A DNA stretch of 64,000 nt, from positions 1-64,000 of the forward strand of contig JANMYM010000065.1 in the NCBI GenBank assembly GCA_031382085.1, given 5' to 3'. Positions 53,541 through 62,403 of this stretch are shown here, in pieces. The position numbers were made by a program, and so were the translations under genes. Under the pieces are notes generated by a model. That model made no database searches. It worked only from the letters and a program-made list of their open reading frames with translations, and was not told the origin of the DNA. Positions within the stretch are counted from its first letter, which is position 1; each line of letters starts with the position of its first letter. This stretch comes from UBA964 sp031382085 (GTDB lineage: Bacteria > Pseudomonadota > Gammaproteobacteria > Steroidobacterales > Steroidobacteraceae).

Positions 53541-53873
53541 TTACGAGCGATAACCACCGCGATCGCCGCCACCGCCGCGATAGCCACCGCCACCACCACC
53601 GCCACCACCACCGCCGCCCCCACCACCGCGGGGCTTGTCCTGCGCTTCATTGACGCGCAACGGACGACCACCCATATCCTTTCCGTTCAGGGATTGAATG
53701 GCCTTGCTGGCATCCGCATTGCTCATTTCGATGAAGCCGAAACCGCGAGGGCGGCCGGTTTCACGATCTGTGGGCAGGGAAACCGAATCGACATTGCCGT
53801 GCTGGGAAAACAGCGCGCGCAGGTCAGCCTCGGTGGCTGTGAAGGGCAAATTACCGACATAAATCTTAGTCAT
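53541..53873 (-). CDS. RNA-binding protein with RRM and Gly-rich tail
   Basis: A 110-residue protein: an RRM at residues 1-80 with RNP2 KIYVGNLP and RNP1 RGFGFIEM, then a tail of fifteen consecutive glycines and RGG-like YRGGGGDRGGYRS. Such proteins bind RNA and are often cold- or stress-induced. The ATG at 53873 (MTKIYVGN) is the usual family start. A leader of over 170 bases upstream could hold RNA-level control. It is separated from the fasciclin gene by a shared hairpin. Confidence 0.93.
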   Translation of the reverse strand: MTKIYVGNLPFTATEADLRALFSQHGNVDSVSLPTDRETGRPRGFGFIEMSNADASKAIQSLNGKDMGGRPLRVNEAQDKPRGGGGGGGGGGGGGGGYRGGGGDRGGYRS

Positions 53874-54051
53874 GACTAACAAATCTCCGCGAAAAATAGA
53901 TAAAACTCTCGAACACTCAGGCGGGCAGGAACCGAACTGAGATCAGGGAGAGCAAGTCTCGCGGGGCATCACGTTACGAATTCTGTCGTCTGACGACATG
54001 ACCGCATTGTAAGTCTTGCGGTCGCTACGGTCAGCGCTACGGTAGCACACA
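53874..54051 (-). promoter_or_regulatory. Leader/promoter region of the RRM gene
   Basis: A 178-base region with no gene. It contains the inverted repeat GTCGTC-T-GACGAC at 53985-53997, and the stretches GCGGTCGCTACGGTC and AGCGCTACGGTAG. It could include an operator or a cold-shock-like leader. No promoter can be named. Confidence 0.3.
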
Positions 54052-55182
54052 TTACCAGCGTTTGCCACCCGGCAACGCCTGTTCATGTTCAATGATCCGG
54101 TAGAGCTCCGCGGTATAGCGCTCGGCCGACAGGCGCGTCATATGTGACCACTCCGGCAGATCGTACCCAGTGCGTAACTCCGGATAGTCCTCGAAATGAA
54201 TACCGGGAACCCCGGTGCGCTTGAGCAGCAGATCCCAGGTGCTTTTGCGGGGGAAATCGCGATTTTCGAAGGCCAGATAGTCCCCATCACTCGGATCGCG
54301 CACGAACAGCACGGGTACGCCGCGGGCGCGCAGCCGGGTAATCGCGGTCGCCGCCCGACTGATCTGTTGGTCGAGGACGCGCTGACTTTCAGCCCGCTCC
54401 TTGGGCGTCGGCGGCGTTGGATGGAAATCCTGGGCCCAGACACTGCGGGCCATATCGCGGTAATCGCGGTCGATCTCGAGCTTGCGCCACAGGTAGTTGT
54501 TGCGGTCCGCCTCGGTGACTGACAGCTTGCGGACGTCCATCCCGTTCGGCCGGCCCGGGCGTTCCGGCCAGGGCTGGCGGCGCAGCACCGTGAACAGCGC
54601 GAAATCAGGATCGTAGAACGCCAAGTACGGCTCGACGAAATGCATCGACAGCCACTTGCCGACGCGCTGCGAAGGCGACTCCTTGCGCCAGTACGGGCCG
54701 ACCGTGCCCATGTATTCGAAGCCGGTGAAGAAGACATCGGGTGCAACGCCGACAATCAGCCGGCCCTGGAACTCCGGGTCATTCGCGAGGTCCTCGAGCG
54801 CAAACAGTGGCGAGGTGCCGTCGAGGCCGAGCTGGATCGGGCGCCGGCCCGACAGCTTTTCCCAGACCGGCAACTGGATGTCGAAGAAGGTGCGCGACGC
54901 ACCTAACAATACGGTGGCATCGCCCTCGCCTGCGTCGATTCGGCGCCGTTGCCGCGCCCACAGCGCGTCATCATCGCGATAGCCCGGCACGGCGCCGAAG
55001 TCACGCCAGTACCATTCCCAGCCACCGGTCAGCGCCGTGGCGAGCAGCAGCGCCGCGAGCAGCATGCGCGGCCACGGCCGCGCGGGCACATCGCGCTCCG
55101 GCACCGGTTGCGCAATGCCCGGGCGATCTGCCGCCGTCAGCCGCGCAGACCCGGACCTAGAACTGGAAGTAGATGAAGGCAT
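54052..55182 (-). CDS. SGNH/AlgJ-like membrane-anchored protein, partner of the MBOAT
   Basis: A 376-residue protein with a cytoplasmic N-terminus (about 40 residues), one membrane helix (MLLAALLLATALTGGW) and a periplasmic domain. GASRTFFDIQL may be the Gly-x-Ser block and the C-terminal EWSHMTRLSAERYT a histidine block of an SGNH-type hydrolase/acyltransferase. This pair (MBOAT plus an AlgX/AlgJ-like protein) O-acetylates surface polymers in other bacteria. Its start overlaps the MBOAT stop by 26 bases, so the two are coupled. The polymer is unknown, and no glycosyltransferase or export gene is adjacent. Confidence 0.78.
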   Translation of the reverse strand: MPSSTSSSRSGSARLTAADRPGIAQPVPERDVPARPWPRMLLAALLLATALTGGWEWYWRDFGAVPGYRDDDALWARQRRRIDAGEGDATVLLGASRTFFDIQLPVWEKLSGRRPIQLGLDGTSPLFALEDLANDPEFQGRLIVGVAPDVFFTGFEYMGTVGPYWRKESPSQRVGKWLSMHFVEPYLAFYDPDFALFTVLRRQPWPERPGRPNGMDVRKLSVTEADRNNYLWRKLEIDRDYRDMARSVWAQDFHPTPPTPKERAESQRVLDQQISRAATAITRLRARGVPVLFVRDPSDGDYLAFENRDFPRKSTWDLLLKRTGVPGIHFEDYPELRTGYDLPEWSHMTRLSAERYTAELYRIIEHEQALPGGKRW

Positions 55183-56593
55183 TGCCCCTCCCCTGCGAGA
55201 TCACGATCGCGAACCCCATGAAACCCCACAGCAGGCCGACCACGACAGGTGGCACGCGCGCCAGCACCGACTCGAGTGTGCGTTCGCGCATGTACCAGTG
55301 CGTACTGACCAGCAGCGTGACAATGCAGCTCACCGAGACGATGAAAATGGTCGACAGCATCGGTTTCGCACCGCCGTTGAAGCCTGTCATGCCGCGCAGC
55401 ACCTGCCAGGCGATCGGAAAGTCCTTGGCGCGGAAGAACACCCATGTCAGGTTGACCAGCAGGTAGGTGAGAAGACCCACGGCTAACAAGCCCAGCGGGC
55501 CCAGCTCCACGGACAAAAAACGCTCGCGCAGTTTGCGTTCCGCCATCAGGTAGCTGCCATGCAGGCCGCCCCAGACCACGAAAGTCCAGGCGGCGCCATG
55601 CCACAAGCCGCCGAGCAGCATGGTCCCCATCAGCGCAAAGTACGTGCGCGCCGGTCCGTGCCGGTTTCCGCCTAACGGAATATAGAGGTAATCGCGCAGC
55701 CAGGACGACAGCGTGATGTGCCAGCGCCGCCAGAAATCGGAGAAGCCAATCGCGGCGTAAGGAAACCGGAAGTTATCCGGCATCGCAAAACCGAGGCACA
55801 GCGCCGCGCCGATCGCCGTGGTTGAATAGCCCGCGAAGTCACAGAAAATCTGGCCGCTGAACGCCAGCGTGCCCAGCCATGCGTCCAGCATGCCGGGCGC
55901 CTGACCGCGGTCATATACCCGCTCAGCCGCGCCGGCAAGGAACGTGTCCGCCAGCACCACCTTGTTGAAGAGGCCGAGCGTCATCAGCCCGAGACCGAAA
56001 CACAGTTGGCGCAGATTCATGCGCCGCGGCACCTCGAACTGCGGCACCAGTTCGGTCGGCCTCATGATCGGGCCTGCCACGAGGTGCGGGAAAAAGGTCA
56101 CGAACAGCGCGTAGTCGAGAAAATTGCGCGCCGGTTGCGCGCGGCGCAGGTAGACATCCAGCGTGTAGGACATCGTTGCGAAGGTGTAGAAAGAGATACC
56201 GACCGGCAGCACGATGTCGAACTTGGGCGCGTGGTAGTCGACGCCGAACGAGGCCATCAGGACTGTGAAATTCTCGAGCAGGAAGGTGCCGTACTTGAAG
56301 TAGAGCAGCATGCCAAGGTTGGCGACCACCGACAGCAGCATCCAGGCCTTGCGGGCCGCCGGTTTTTTGGCGTGTACCAGACCTTGCGCCGCGTACCAGT
56401 CGACCACGGTTGAGATCCACAGCAGCAGGATAAAGGGCGGATTCCAGGCCGCGTAAAACACATAGCTCGCGAGCAGCAGGTTGACCTTGCGGGTGTTCCA
56501 GGCGAGTGGCAGCGAATGCAATAGCAGCACGATGGCGAAGAACGCCACGAACGTCAGCGTGTTAAAGACCAAGTCAACCCCCGCGAATGTCAC
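55157..56593 (-). CDS. MBOAT-family O-acyltransferase (AlgI-like)
   Basis: A 478-residue protein with about eleven helices. The MBOAT active-site region GFSDFWRRWHITLSSWLRDY and the family histidine in LLGGLWHGAAW are present, as in AlgI and PatA. It should move an acyl group, usually acetyl, across the inner membrane to a polymer or a partner protein. The start is GTG at 56593 or a downstream TTG; the GTG has AAGG in place. The next gene supplies the likely periplasmic acceptor enzyme. Confidence 0.94.
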   Translation of the reverse strand: MTFAGVDLVFNTLTFVAFFAIVLLLHSLPLAWNTRKVNLLLASYVFYAAWNPPFILLLWISTVVDWYAAQGLVHAKKPAARKAWMLLSVVANLGMLLYFKYGTFLLENFTVLMASFGVDYHAPKFDIVLPVGISFYTFATMSYTLDVYLRRAQPARNFLDYALFVTFFPHLVAGPIMRPTELVPQFEVPRRMNLRQLCFGLGLMTLGLFNKVVLADTFLAGAAERVYDRGQAPGMLDAWLGTLAFSGQIFCDFAGYSTTAIGAALCLGFAMPDNFRFPYAAIGFSDFWRRWHITLSSWLRDYLYIPLGGNRHGPARTYFALMGTMLLGGLWHGAAWTFVVWGGLHGSYLMAERKLRERFLSVELGPLGLLAVGLLTYLLVNLTWVFFRAKDFPIAWQVLRGMTGFNGGAKPMLSTIFIVSVSCIVTLLVSTHWYMRERTLESVLARVPPVVVGLLWGFMGFAIVISQGRGNAFIYFQF

Positions 56594-56661
56594 CGAGCCT
56601 TACAGTTGCGGCGCACGATGTCAACCGCGGCTGGTCGTTGTTAGGTCGGTGCGCGGAGAAA

Positions 56662-56738
56662 TGGTGGAAAGGGAGGGAATCGAACCCTCGACCCCGGCAT
56701 TATGAGTGCCGTGCTCTAACCAGCTGAGCTACCTTTCC
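56662..56738 (-). tRNA. tRNA-Met (CAT)
   Basis: A 77-base cloverleaf with CCA encoded. The acceptor stem pairs GGAAAGG with CCTTTCC, the anticodon stem is CGGCA/TGCCG, and the loop CTCATAA holds CAT. The D arm is GCTC-AGCTGGTTA-GAGC and the T arm is GTTCGATTC-type. The sequence around CAT fits elongator Met; a lysidine-modified Ile tRNA (CAT) cannot be excluded from this alone. Confidence 0.88.
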
Positions 56739-56806
56739 ACAGGTGCGGTTCAGGGCGGGGCGCGAGTTTGGCGGGCCTGCTCCGGCCTGTCAAATTCCAG
56801 ACGAAA

Positions 56807-57058
56807 TCAGGCTAAAACTTGGGTTTTCCTTGCCCGGCCGGCGCTGGCGACTTCCCCGGCCGTGGCGCGGGTCTTGTTGCGCAGCCCCTTGTTAGCTCCG
56901 GCGGCCAGCAGCTGGTTGCACATGGCCTTCTGGCCGCGCCTGGCGGCTATGATCAGCGACGTGTCGGCGAACTGACTCCAGCCCTGTTTCAGTAATGTGG
57001 CAGCAGCACATGGATTCGGCACGAACCAATGCGAGTGACCGTATTGGCGGTCTAACAA
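56807..57058 (-). CDS. Ankyrin-repeat fragment
   Basis: An 83-codon frame. Residues about 34-68 (SLIIAARRGQKAMCNQLLAA, GANKGLRNKTRATAGE) form one clear ankyrin unit followed by a second partial one. The start is a TTG, and an in-frame open region runs about 14 codons further without any ATG/GTG. So the N-terminus is either translated from a rare codon or lost. It overlaps, antisense, the open 5' part of the COG4705 gene. It may be a decayed or very short ankyrin protein. Confidence 0.55.
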   Translation of the reverse strand: MLDRQYGHSHWFVPNPCAAATLLKQGWSQFADTSLIIAARRGQKAMCNQLLAAGANKGLRNKTRATAGEVASAGRARKTQVLA

Positions 57059-57065
57059 GTAGGTC

Positions 57066-57953
57066 GTGTCGACGGCGTTCGCGACCAGTCGGGCGATCGA
57101 TCACACTCCGATAGTCACGGCCACTCGCCCCAGGCGACGTCAGCGTTTATCATGGCGTGATGGTCGCGAATCCTGGCAGCAGTTTTTGGACACGGTAGCC
57201 CCCCCATTGAACGCGGCGCTCAGCAAGGTTCCGCAGCTGACGCTGGGGTTCTGGATCATCAAGATCCTGGCGACTACGCTGGGCGAGACTGGCGGCGACG
57301 CCGTGTCGATGTCGATGGATCTGGGCTACCTGGTGGGAACCGCGATTTTCATGACGCTGTTCGTGGGCGCCGTGGCGCTGCAAATCACGGCCAGCATATT
57401 CCACCCCGCCCTCTACTGGTTGACGATCGTCGCGTCCACCACGGTCGGTACCACGCTTGCCGATTTCGCCGACCGCTCGCTGGGTATCGGCTATCCCGGT
57501 GGGTCGTTGCTGCTCGCGGGTTTGTTAGGCCTGGCGTTGCTTGCCTGGTACCGGTCCCTCGGGACGATCAACGTCGGGTCGGTTTACACGGCCCGATCCG
57601 AGTCGTTCTACTGGGTCACCATCATGCTCTCGCAGACGCTCGGCACCGCGTTAGGCGATTGGACCGCCGACAGCATGCAGCTCGGTTACATGGGCGCTGC
57701 ATTGGTGTTCGGCGGCCTGCTGGTCCTGGTCCTGATTGCGTACTGGTTGACGGCCATCTCGCGCACACTGCTGTTCTGGGCGGCTTTCGTGCTGACGCGG
57801 CCGCTGGGCGCGGTGCTGGGTGACTACCTCGACAAGCCCGTGGCCCAGGGCGGACTGGCCTTCAGCCGCTACGCGGCAAGCGCCGTGCTGTTAGCTGCGA
57901 TAGTCGTGTTGATTGTGATCTTGCCGCAACGCGCTGCAAAACGTACCCACTAA
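57066..57953 (+). CDS. COG4705-like membrane protein
   Basis: A membrane protein of about 248-295 residues with roughly eight helices. The phrase LGFWIIKILATTLGETGGDA and its repeats (STTVGTTLADF, SQTLGTALGDW, RPLGAVLGDY) are the periodic T-LG-T/A-GD signature of COG4705 membrane-anchored proteins, function unknown. The N-terminal 47 residues have poor support; a TTG start at 57207 (before NAALSKVPQLT) may be right. It is preceded by the oppositely oriented ankyrin fragment. Confidence 0.78.
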   Translation: MSTAFATSRAIDHTPIVTATRPRRRQRLSWRDGRESWQQFLDTVAPPLNAALSKVPQLTLGFWIIKILATTLGETGGDAVSMSMDLGYLVGTAIFMTLFVGAVALQITASIFHPALYWLTIVASTTVGTTLADFADRSLGIGYPGGSLLLAGLLGLALLAWYRSLGTINVGSVYTARSESFYWVTIMLSQTLGTALGDWTADSMQLGYMGAALVFGGLLVLVLIAYWLTAISRTLLFWAAFVLTRPLGAVLGDYLDKPVAQGGLAFSRYAASAVLLAAIVVLIVILPQRAAKRTH

Positions 57954-58047
57954 CGCCGCCAGCGCGCCGGAATAAGTTCAATGCGCCAGCCTGACGCCGC
58001 TCAGGCATCAAGCGCAGGTCACAGGTGCCGATAACACCTTTGACACC

Positions 58048-58890
58048 ATGCGAACAACAGCACAAAACCACGGCCTGCGTCGCCTGACGACTCTGTTGCT
58101 GCTGGTCGCAGTGATCGTCTATCTGAACGGTTGTGGCGGCGGCGATTCGGCTGCCTCGGTACCTAACACCACGCAGCAGGCGGCCGACCTGGCCACCGCA
58201 CAGAAAATCTATGCAGGCACGCCGCGCACACCGGCAGGATTTTACGCCGACCCGGCTCCGGTCGGTGTCACCGGAACCGTCGCAACCACGCATCTCAAGA
58301 ATTCAGATCTGTCCGGCACGCCGGCGGGCGCCGCCGCCTACGAACTCTGCAACGACGACATGGCGCAGGCCACCGCCTGGTCCGAGGGCAAGTCGACCTT
58401 CATGGGCTCGTACGCGGACCTTGTCGACGTCACCGGCAACACTCGCTACTGGGAGCTGACACGCGTGCCGCGCGCCGATGTCTCGGCGCGTCTGCGGCAT
58501 CGCGTTTTCAAGTGCAGCTATGTCAGCCGCAGCGGCCTGGACCCGGCGACCGACAGTGGTCCGGCCGGGACCCTGAATCAACGTCCACTGGATGCAGCGT
58601 CGCTCAAGGACCTGACCGAGTACTTGTGGCACTTCACGGCCTTTGACAACGCCGATCATGTGGTGCTGGGCAGCGCGGCCGGCGCAGCCGCGAGCGGATC
58701 ACTCGCGCATTTGATCACGATGGCGCGTCTGACACGAGCTGTCGTCAGCGGCGACTGCGATCGCATTGACGTGCTGCGCTGGACGCATTCGGCTAACACG
58801 TCGACCGGCGAGCTGAGCCGGCAGCTCGACACGCTGCAGACGATACGTGCGCGACGCGTGAACGGTCTGGTCGAGCTCTGCGCGTCCTAG
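58048..58890 (+). CDS. Hypothetical lipoprotein
   Basis: A 280-residue protein with a signal sequence TLLLLVAVIVYLNGC, where NGC (Cys29) fits a lipobox, followed by GGGDSAAS. The body has no repeats or membrane segments that I recognise; cysteines occur in AAYELCNDD, VFKCSYVS, VSGDCDR and VELCAS, perhaps as disulfides. Phrases such as LKDLTEYLWHFTAFDNADHV are Trp/Phe-rich. No family name comes to mind. Its stop overlaps the convergent ychF gene by three bases. Confidence 0.72.
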   Translation: MRTTAQNHGLRRLTTLLLLVAVIVYLNGCGGGDSAASVPNTTQQAADLATAQKIYAGTPRTPAGFYADPAPVGVTGTVATTHLKNSDLSGTPAGAAAYELCNDDMAQATAWSEGKSTFMGSYADLVDVTGNTRYWELTRVPRADVSARLRHRVFKCSYVSRSGLDPATDSGPAGTLNQRPLDAASLKDLTEYLWHFTAFDNADHVVLGSAAGAAASGSLAHLITMARLTRAVVSGDCDRIDVLRWTHSANTSTGELSRQLDTLQTIRARRVNGLVELCAS

Positions 58891-59978
58891 ACGTTGAACC
58901 GGAAGTGCATGACATCGCCCTCGCGGACCAGGTATTCCTTGCCTTCGAGGCGCAGTTTGCCGGCTTCCTTGGCGCCGTGCTCGCCGTGGTACTTGATGAA
59001 GTCGTCGTAGGCAGTGACTTCGGCGCGGATGAAGCCACGCTCGAAGTCGGTGTGGATTACGCCTGCGGCCTGCGGCGCGGTGGCGCCGCGTTTCACGGTC
59101 CAGGCGCGCACTTCCTTGACGCCCGCCGTGAAATAGGTCTGCAGTCCTAACAAATCGTAGCCGGCGCGGATCACACGGTTGAGCCCCGGCTCCCTGAGTC
59201 CCAGTTCATTGAGGAAGTCCGCGCGGTCGGCATCTTCGAGTTGCGCGATCTCAGCCTCGATGGCGGCGCAAACGGCGACCACTCCCGCGCCTTCCCGCGC
59301 GGCCAGCGCTTTTACCTGGTCCAGCAGCGGATTGTTCTCGAAGCCGCTTTCGTTGACATTCGCCACGTACAGTACCGGCTTCAGCGTCAGCAGCGACAAT
59401 TCCCTCGCCACCGGCAACTCATCCTTGTCGAGACCAGCGGCACGCGCGGGCTTGCCGGCATTCAGCGCGTCGCGCACGCGCTTGAAAATATCGCGCTGGC
59501 GAATCGCATCCTTGTCCTGCGCCCTCGCGCCCTTTTCGGCGCGCGACAGGCCTTTTTCCGCGGTCTCGAGATCCGCGAGCGCGAGTTCGGTGTTGATGAT
59601 CTCGATATCCGACAGCGGATCGACCTTGCCCGACACATGCACGATGTCGTCATTGACGAAACAACGCACCACATGGGTGATGGCGTCCACTTCACGGATG
59701 TTAGCCAGGAACTTGTTGCCGAGCCCTTCGCCGGTCGAGGCGCCCTTGACGATGCCCGCGATATCGACGAACTCCACGGTGGTCGGCAGGATTTTCTCCG
59801 GCTTGACGATGGCGGCGAGCGCCTCAAGCCTGGGATCCGGCACCGGCACCACGCCGACATTCGGGTCGATGGTGCAGAACGGGTAATTCTCCGCCGCAAT
59901 CTGCGCCCGCGTCAGCGCATTGAACAGGGTCGACTTGCCGACGTTAGGCAGGCCGACGATTCCACATTTGATTCCCAT
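58887..59978 (-). CDS. ychF: Redox-regulated ribosome-associated ATPase YchF
   Basis: A 363-residue P-loop protein of the Obg family: G1 GIVGLPNVGKSTLFNALT, switch region TIDPNVGVVPVPD, a coiled-coil middle domain, and a C-terminal TGS domain ending EYLVREGDVMHFRFNV. It binds ATP rather than GTP in this family and associates with ribosomes; it influences translation and oxidative stress response. Position downstream of pth is typical in Gammaproteobacteria. The start has the family-typical MGIKCGIVG. Confidence 0.98.
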   Translation of the reverse strand: MGIKCGIVGLPNVGKSTLFNALTRAQIAAENYPFCTIDPNVGVVPVPDPRLEALAAIVKPEKILPTTVEFVDIAGIVKGASTGEGLGNKFLANIREVDAITHVVRCFVNDDIVHVSGKVDPLSDIEIINTELALADLETAEKGLSRAEKGARAQDKDAIRQRDIFKRVRDALNAGKPARAAGLDKDELPVARELSLLTLKPVLYVANVNESGFENNPLLDQVKALAAREGAGVVAVCAAIEAEIAQLEDADRADFLNELGLREPGLNRVIRAGYDLLGLQTYFTAGVKEVRAWTVKRGATAPQAAGVIHTDFERGFIRAEVTAYDDFIKYHGEHGAKEAGKLRLEGKEYLVREGDVMHFRFNV

Positions 59979-59990
59979 TTGATCCCAGTT

Positions 59991-60593
59991 CTACTTGTTG
60001 TCAGCGCTGTCCGGCGCGTTCTGATGCAATCGGTTCATCGCCTTCTGCGCGCCGTCCCCTAACAGAACCGGCACGATGTCCGCCGCCTTGCCGATGCTGC
60101 CCAGCAGCTCGCGTTCCTCGTCGACCGCGGGCTTCATCAACACGAAATCCACGACATCGGACTTCTCGCCCGGATGGCCAATACCGACGCGCAACCGCCA
60201 GAACGCCTCGCCGAGAGTCGCGATACAGTCGCGCAGGCCATTGTGCCCGCCATGACCGCCCGCCTGCTTGAGCCGCAGTGTGCCGGTCGCCAGGTCGAGA
60301 TCGTCGTGCGCCACCAGGATTTCACTGACAGGCACGCGATAAAAACCCGCCACCGATTGCAGCGGCGCACCGCTGCGATTCATGAAGCTTTGCGGCTTGA
60401 CCAGCCAGACCTCGTGGCCGTGGATGCTGACACGCGCGAGCTCGGCCTGGTGGCGCGCCTCCATGCGGAATGTTCCGCCATGGCGGCGCGCCAGTTCATC
60501 GACCAGCCAGAAGCCGGCGTTATGCCGCGTGCGCGCATAACGCTCGCCCGGATTGCCGAGTCCGACTACCAGACGCAACGGCAAAGCCGGCAT
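59991..60593 (-). CDS. pth: Peptidyl-tRNA hydrolase
   Basis: A 200-residue enzyme that cleaves peptidyl-tRNA released during translation. The catalytic His24 is in RTRHNAGFWLVD, preceded by GLGNPGERY; other residues expected in the active site are in QSFMNRSG and VAHDDLDL. It lies between rplY and ychF on the same strand, 8 bases from the upstream gene. Standard length for the family. Confidence 0.98.
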   Translation of the reverse strand: MPALPLRLVVGLGNPGERYARTRHNAGFWLVDELARRHGGTFRMEARHQAELARVSIHGHEVWLVKPQSFMNRSGAPLQSVAGFYRVPVSEILVAHDDLDLATGTLRLKQAGGHGGHNGLRDCIATLGEAFWRLRVGIGHPGEKSDVVDFVLMKPAVDEERELLGSIGKAADIVPVLLGDGAQKAMNRLHQNAPDSADNK

Positions 60594-60601
60594 CTTGCGG
60601 C

Positions 60602-61348
60602 TTACTTCTTGTCGCCTTTCTTTTCCGCTTTCTTGTCGGATTTCTTGTCGTCTTTCTTGTCATCCGCAGCCGGGGCCGCAGCACCCGCGGCAGGAGCCGC
60701 GGCGGCGCCCGCAGCCGGCGTCGTAGCCGCAGCATCAGTCGCAGCGGCCTCAGCGGTCGGCTCCGGTTCCTCGGCCCGCGGCGCGTGGATTGATACCACC
60801 ACCGAATCTTTGCCAGCGATCAGTGCAGTAATCTGCACGCCGGCCGGTAACGGTATGTCGGACAGGCGCTTGGACTCGTTGAGGTGCATCTGCGACAGGT
60901 CCAGCTCGAGGTAGTCGGGCAGGTCCTTGGGCAAGCAAGTCACTTCCGTATCCGCCAGCCGATGCGACATCACGCCGCCTTCGCTCTTGATGCCGGGCGA
61001 AATCGACGCGCCCTTCAAATGAACCGGCAGGTGAATGCGGATCGTCTCGTCTTCCTGCACCCGCTGGAAGTCGACATGCACGATCTGGTGCTTGGCCGGA
61101 TGCATCTGCAGATCCTTGACGATCGCCGCCTGCATGACGTCACCAACTTTCAGATTGATGATCGACGAGAAGAACTTCTCGTTGTCAATCTGCAGAATCA
61201 GCTTTTCGTGATTGAGCGCCAGTTGGCGCGGATCGCGATGCCCGCCGTAAAGTATGGCCGGAACTTTGCCCGTGTGACGCAGGCGGCGGCTCGCACCTTT
61301 GCCCGCGTCAGCGCGGAATTCCGCGTTGAGTTCGAAACTAATTTTCAT
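60602..61348 (-). CDS. rplY: Ribosomal protein L25 (Ctc form)
   Basis: A 248-residue L25/TL5-type protein: an N-terminal 5S rRNA-binding domain (NAEFRADAGKGASRRLRH, VPAILYGGHRDP) and a C-terminal Ctc domain (HVDFQRVQEDETIRIHLPVH). The last ~45 residues are a low-complexity Ala/Pro then Lys/Asp tail (DDKKDDKKSDKKAEKKGDKK), beyond the usual end. The ATG at 61348 is preferred because GGAG lies six bases upstream; two in-frame ATGs lie just before it. The GTTAG word is absent from this gene and from pth. Confidence 0.95.
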   Translation of the reverse strand: MKISFELNAEFRADAGKGASRRLRHTGKVPAILYGGHRDPRQLALNHEKLILQIDNEKFFSSIINLKVGDVMQAAIVKDLQMHPAKHQIVHVDFQRVQEDETIRIHLPVHLKGASISPGIKSEGGVMSHRLADTEVTCLPKDLPDYLELDLSQMHLNESKRLSDIPLPAGVQITALIAGKDSVVVSIHAPRAEEPEPTAEAAATDAAATTPAAGAAAAPAAGAAAPAADDKKDDKKSDKKAEKKGDKK

Positions 61349-61414
61349 CTTCATCTCCATTGACGTTAACAAAGCGCCGCCCCGCGACCAAAGCAGCGCC
61401 ACCCAAAAAATTGT

Positions 61415-62374
61415 CTAGTCGATATACAGCGAGCTGACCGATTCCTCATCCTGGATACGGCGGATCGTCTCGCCCAGCAAGCCGGCCACCGAGAGCTGGC
61501 GAATGCGTTTTACCTTCTGCGCCGCTTCACTGAGCGGGATGGTGTTCGTGACAATCAGCTCATCCAGCGCCGATTCCGCAATCCGCTCGAGCGCCTTGCC
61601 CGACAGGATGGGATGCGTAATGTACGCGACGACGCTCCTGGCGCCCTCGTCCTTCAGGGCCTGCGCGCCGATGCAGAGCGTGCCGGCGGTATCGACCATG
61701 TCATCGATCAGGATGCAATTCTTGCCCGCGACCTCGCCGATGATGTTCATCACCTTGGACTCATTGGGGCGCGGGCGGCGCTTGTCGATGATCGCGAGTT
61801 CGACATCATCGAGCCGCTTGGCCAGCGCGCGGGCGCGCACCACGCCGCCGACGTCCGGCGACACCACGATCATGTCCTGGTACCCCTGCTTCCACGCGTC
61901 GCCTAACAACACGGGCGAGGCGTAGACGTTGTCGACCGGGATATCGAAAAAACCCTGGATCTGGTCGGCGTGCAGGTCGACCGTCAGCACGCGGCCGATG
62001 CCGGCGCCGGTCATCATGTTAGCCACGAGGCGCGCGGAAATCGCCGAGCGCGTGGCGCGCGGGCGCCGGTCCTGGCGCGAATAGCCGAAATACGGCACCA
62101 CCGCGGTGATGGTGCGCGCCGAGGCGCGGCGGCAGGCATCCGCCATGATCAGCAATTCCATCAGGTTGTCGTTCACCGGCGGACAGGTCGGCTGCACGAT
62201 GTAGACATCGCGGCCGCGCACGTTCTCGATGATTTCGACGTTGACCTCGCCGTCGCTGAACTTGCCGACCGCAGCGCGGCCCAGCGGCACCATCAGGTGG
62301 CGCGCAATCTCCTGTGCCAGCAGCGGATTGGCATTGCCGGCAAACAGGGCGAGTTGTTTCGATGCTTCGACCAC
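61415..62374 (-). CDS. prs: Ribose-phosphate pyrophosphokinase
   Basis: A 319-residue enzyme that makes PRPP from ribose 5-phosphate and ATP for nucleotide, His and Trp synthesis. Family phrases are FSDGEVNVEIIENVRGRDVY, VVPYFGYSRQDRRPR, VLTVDLHADQIQGFFDIPVD and the PRPP loop CILIDDMVDTAGTL. The start is GTG with AAGGA upstream. It follows tRNA-Gln, as in many Gammaproteobacteria. Confidence 0.98.
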   Translation of the reverse strand: MVEASKQLALFAGNANPLLAQEIARHLMVPLGRAAVGKFSDGEVNVEIIENVRGRDVYIVQPTCPPVNDNLMELLIMADACRRASARTITAVVPYFGYSRQDRRPRATRSAISARLVANMMTGAGIGRVLTVDLHADQIQGFFDIPVDNVYASPVLLGDAWKQGYQDMIVVSPDVGGVVRARALAKRLDDVELAIIDKRRPRPNESKVMNIIGEVAGKNCILIDDMVDTAGTLCIGAQALKDEGARSVVAYITHPILSGKALERIAESALDELIVTNTIPLSEAAQKVKRIRQLSVAGLLGETIRRIQDEESVSSLYID

Positions 62375-62403
62375 GACAATCCTTGCGACCTTGACTCGTC
62401 AAC

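Noticed and set aside
53560..53640. Repeated ACC/GCC triplets as a CRISPR or satellite array
   Set aside because: They encode the poly-Gly tail of the RRM protein; no spacers are present.
56710..56725. GTTAG copy in the tRNA-Met D loop
   Set aside because: A conserved tRNA sequence, not evidence for the dispersed word.
60602..61402. rplY starting at 61402, 18 codons upstream
   Set aside because: The extra residues do not match the family start, and a ribosome site sits just before the ATG at 61348.
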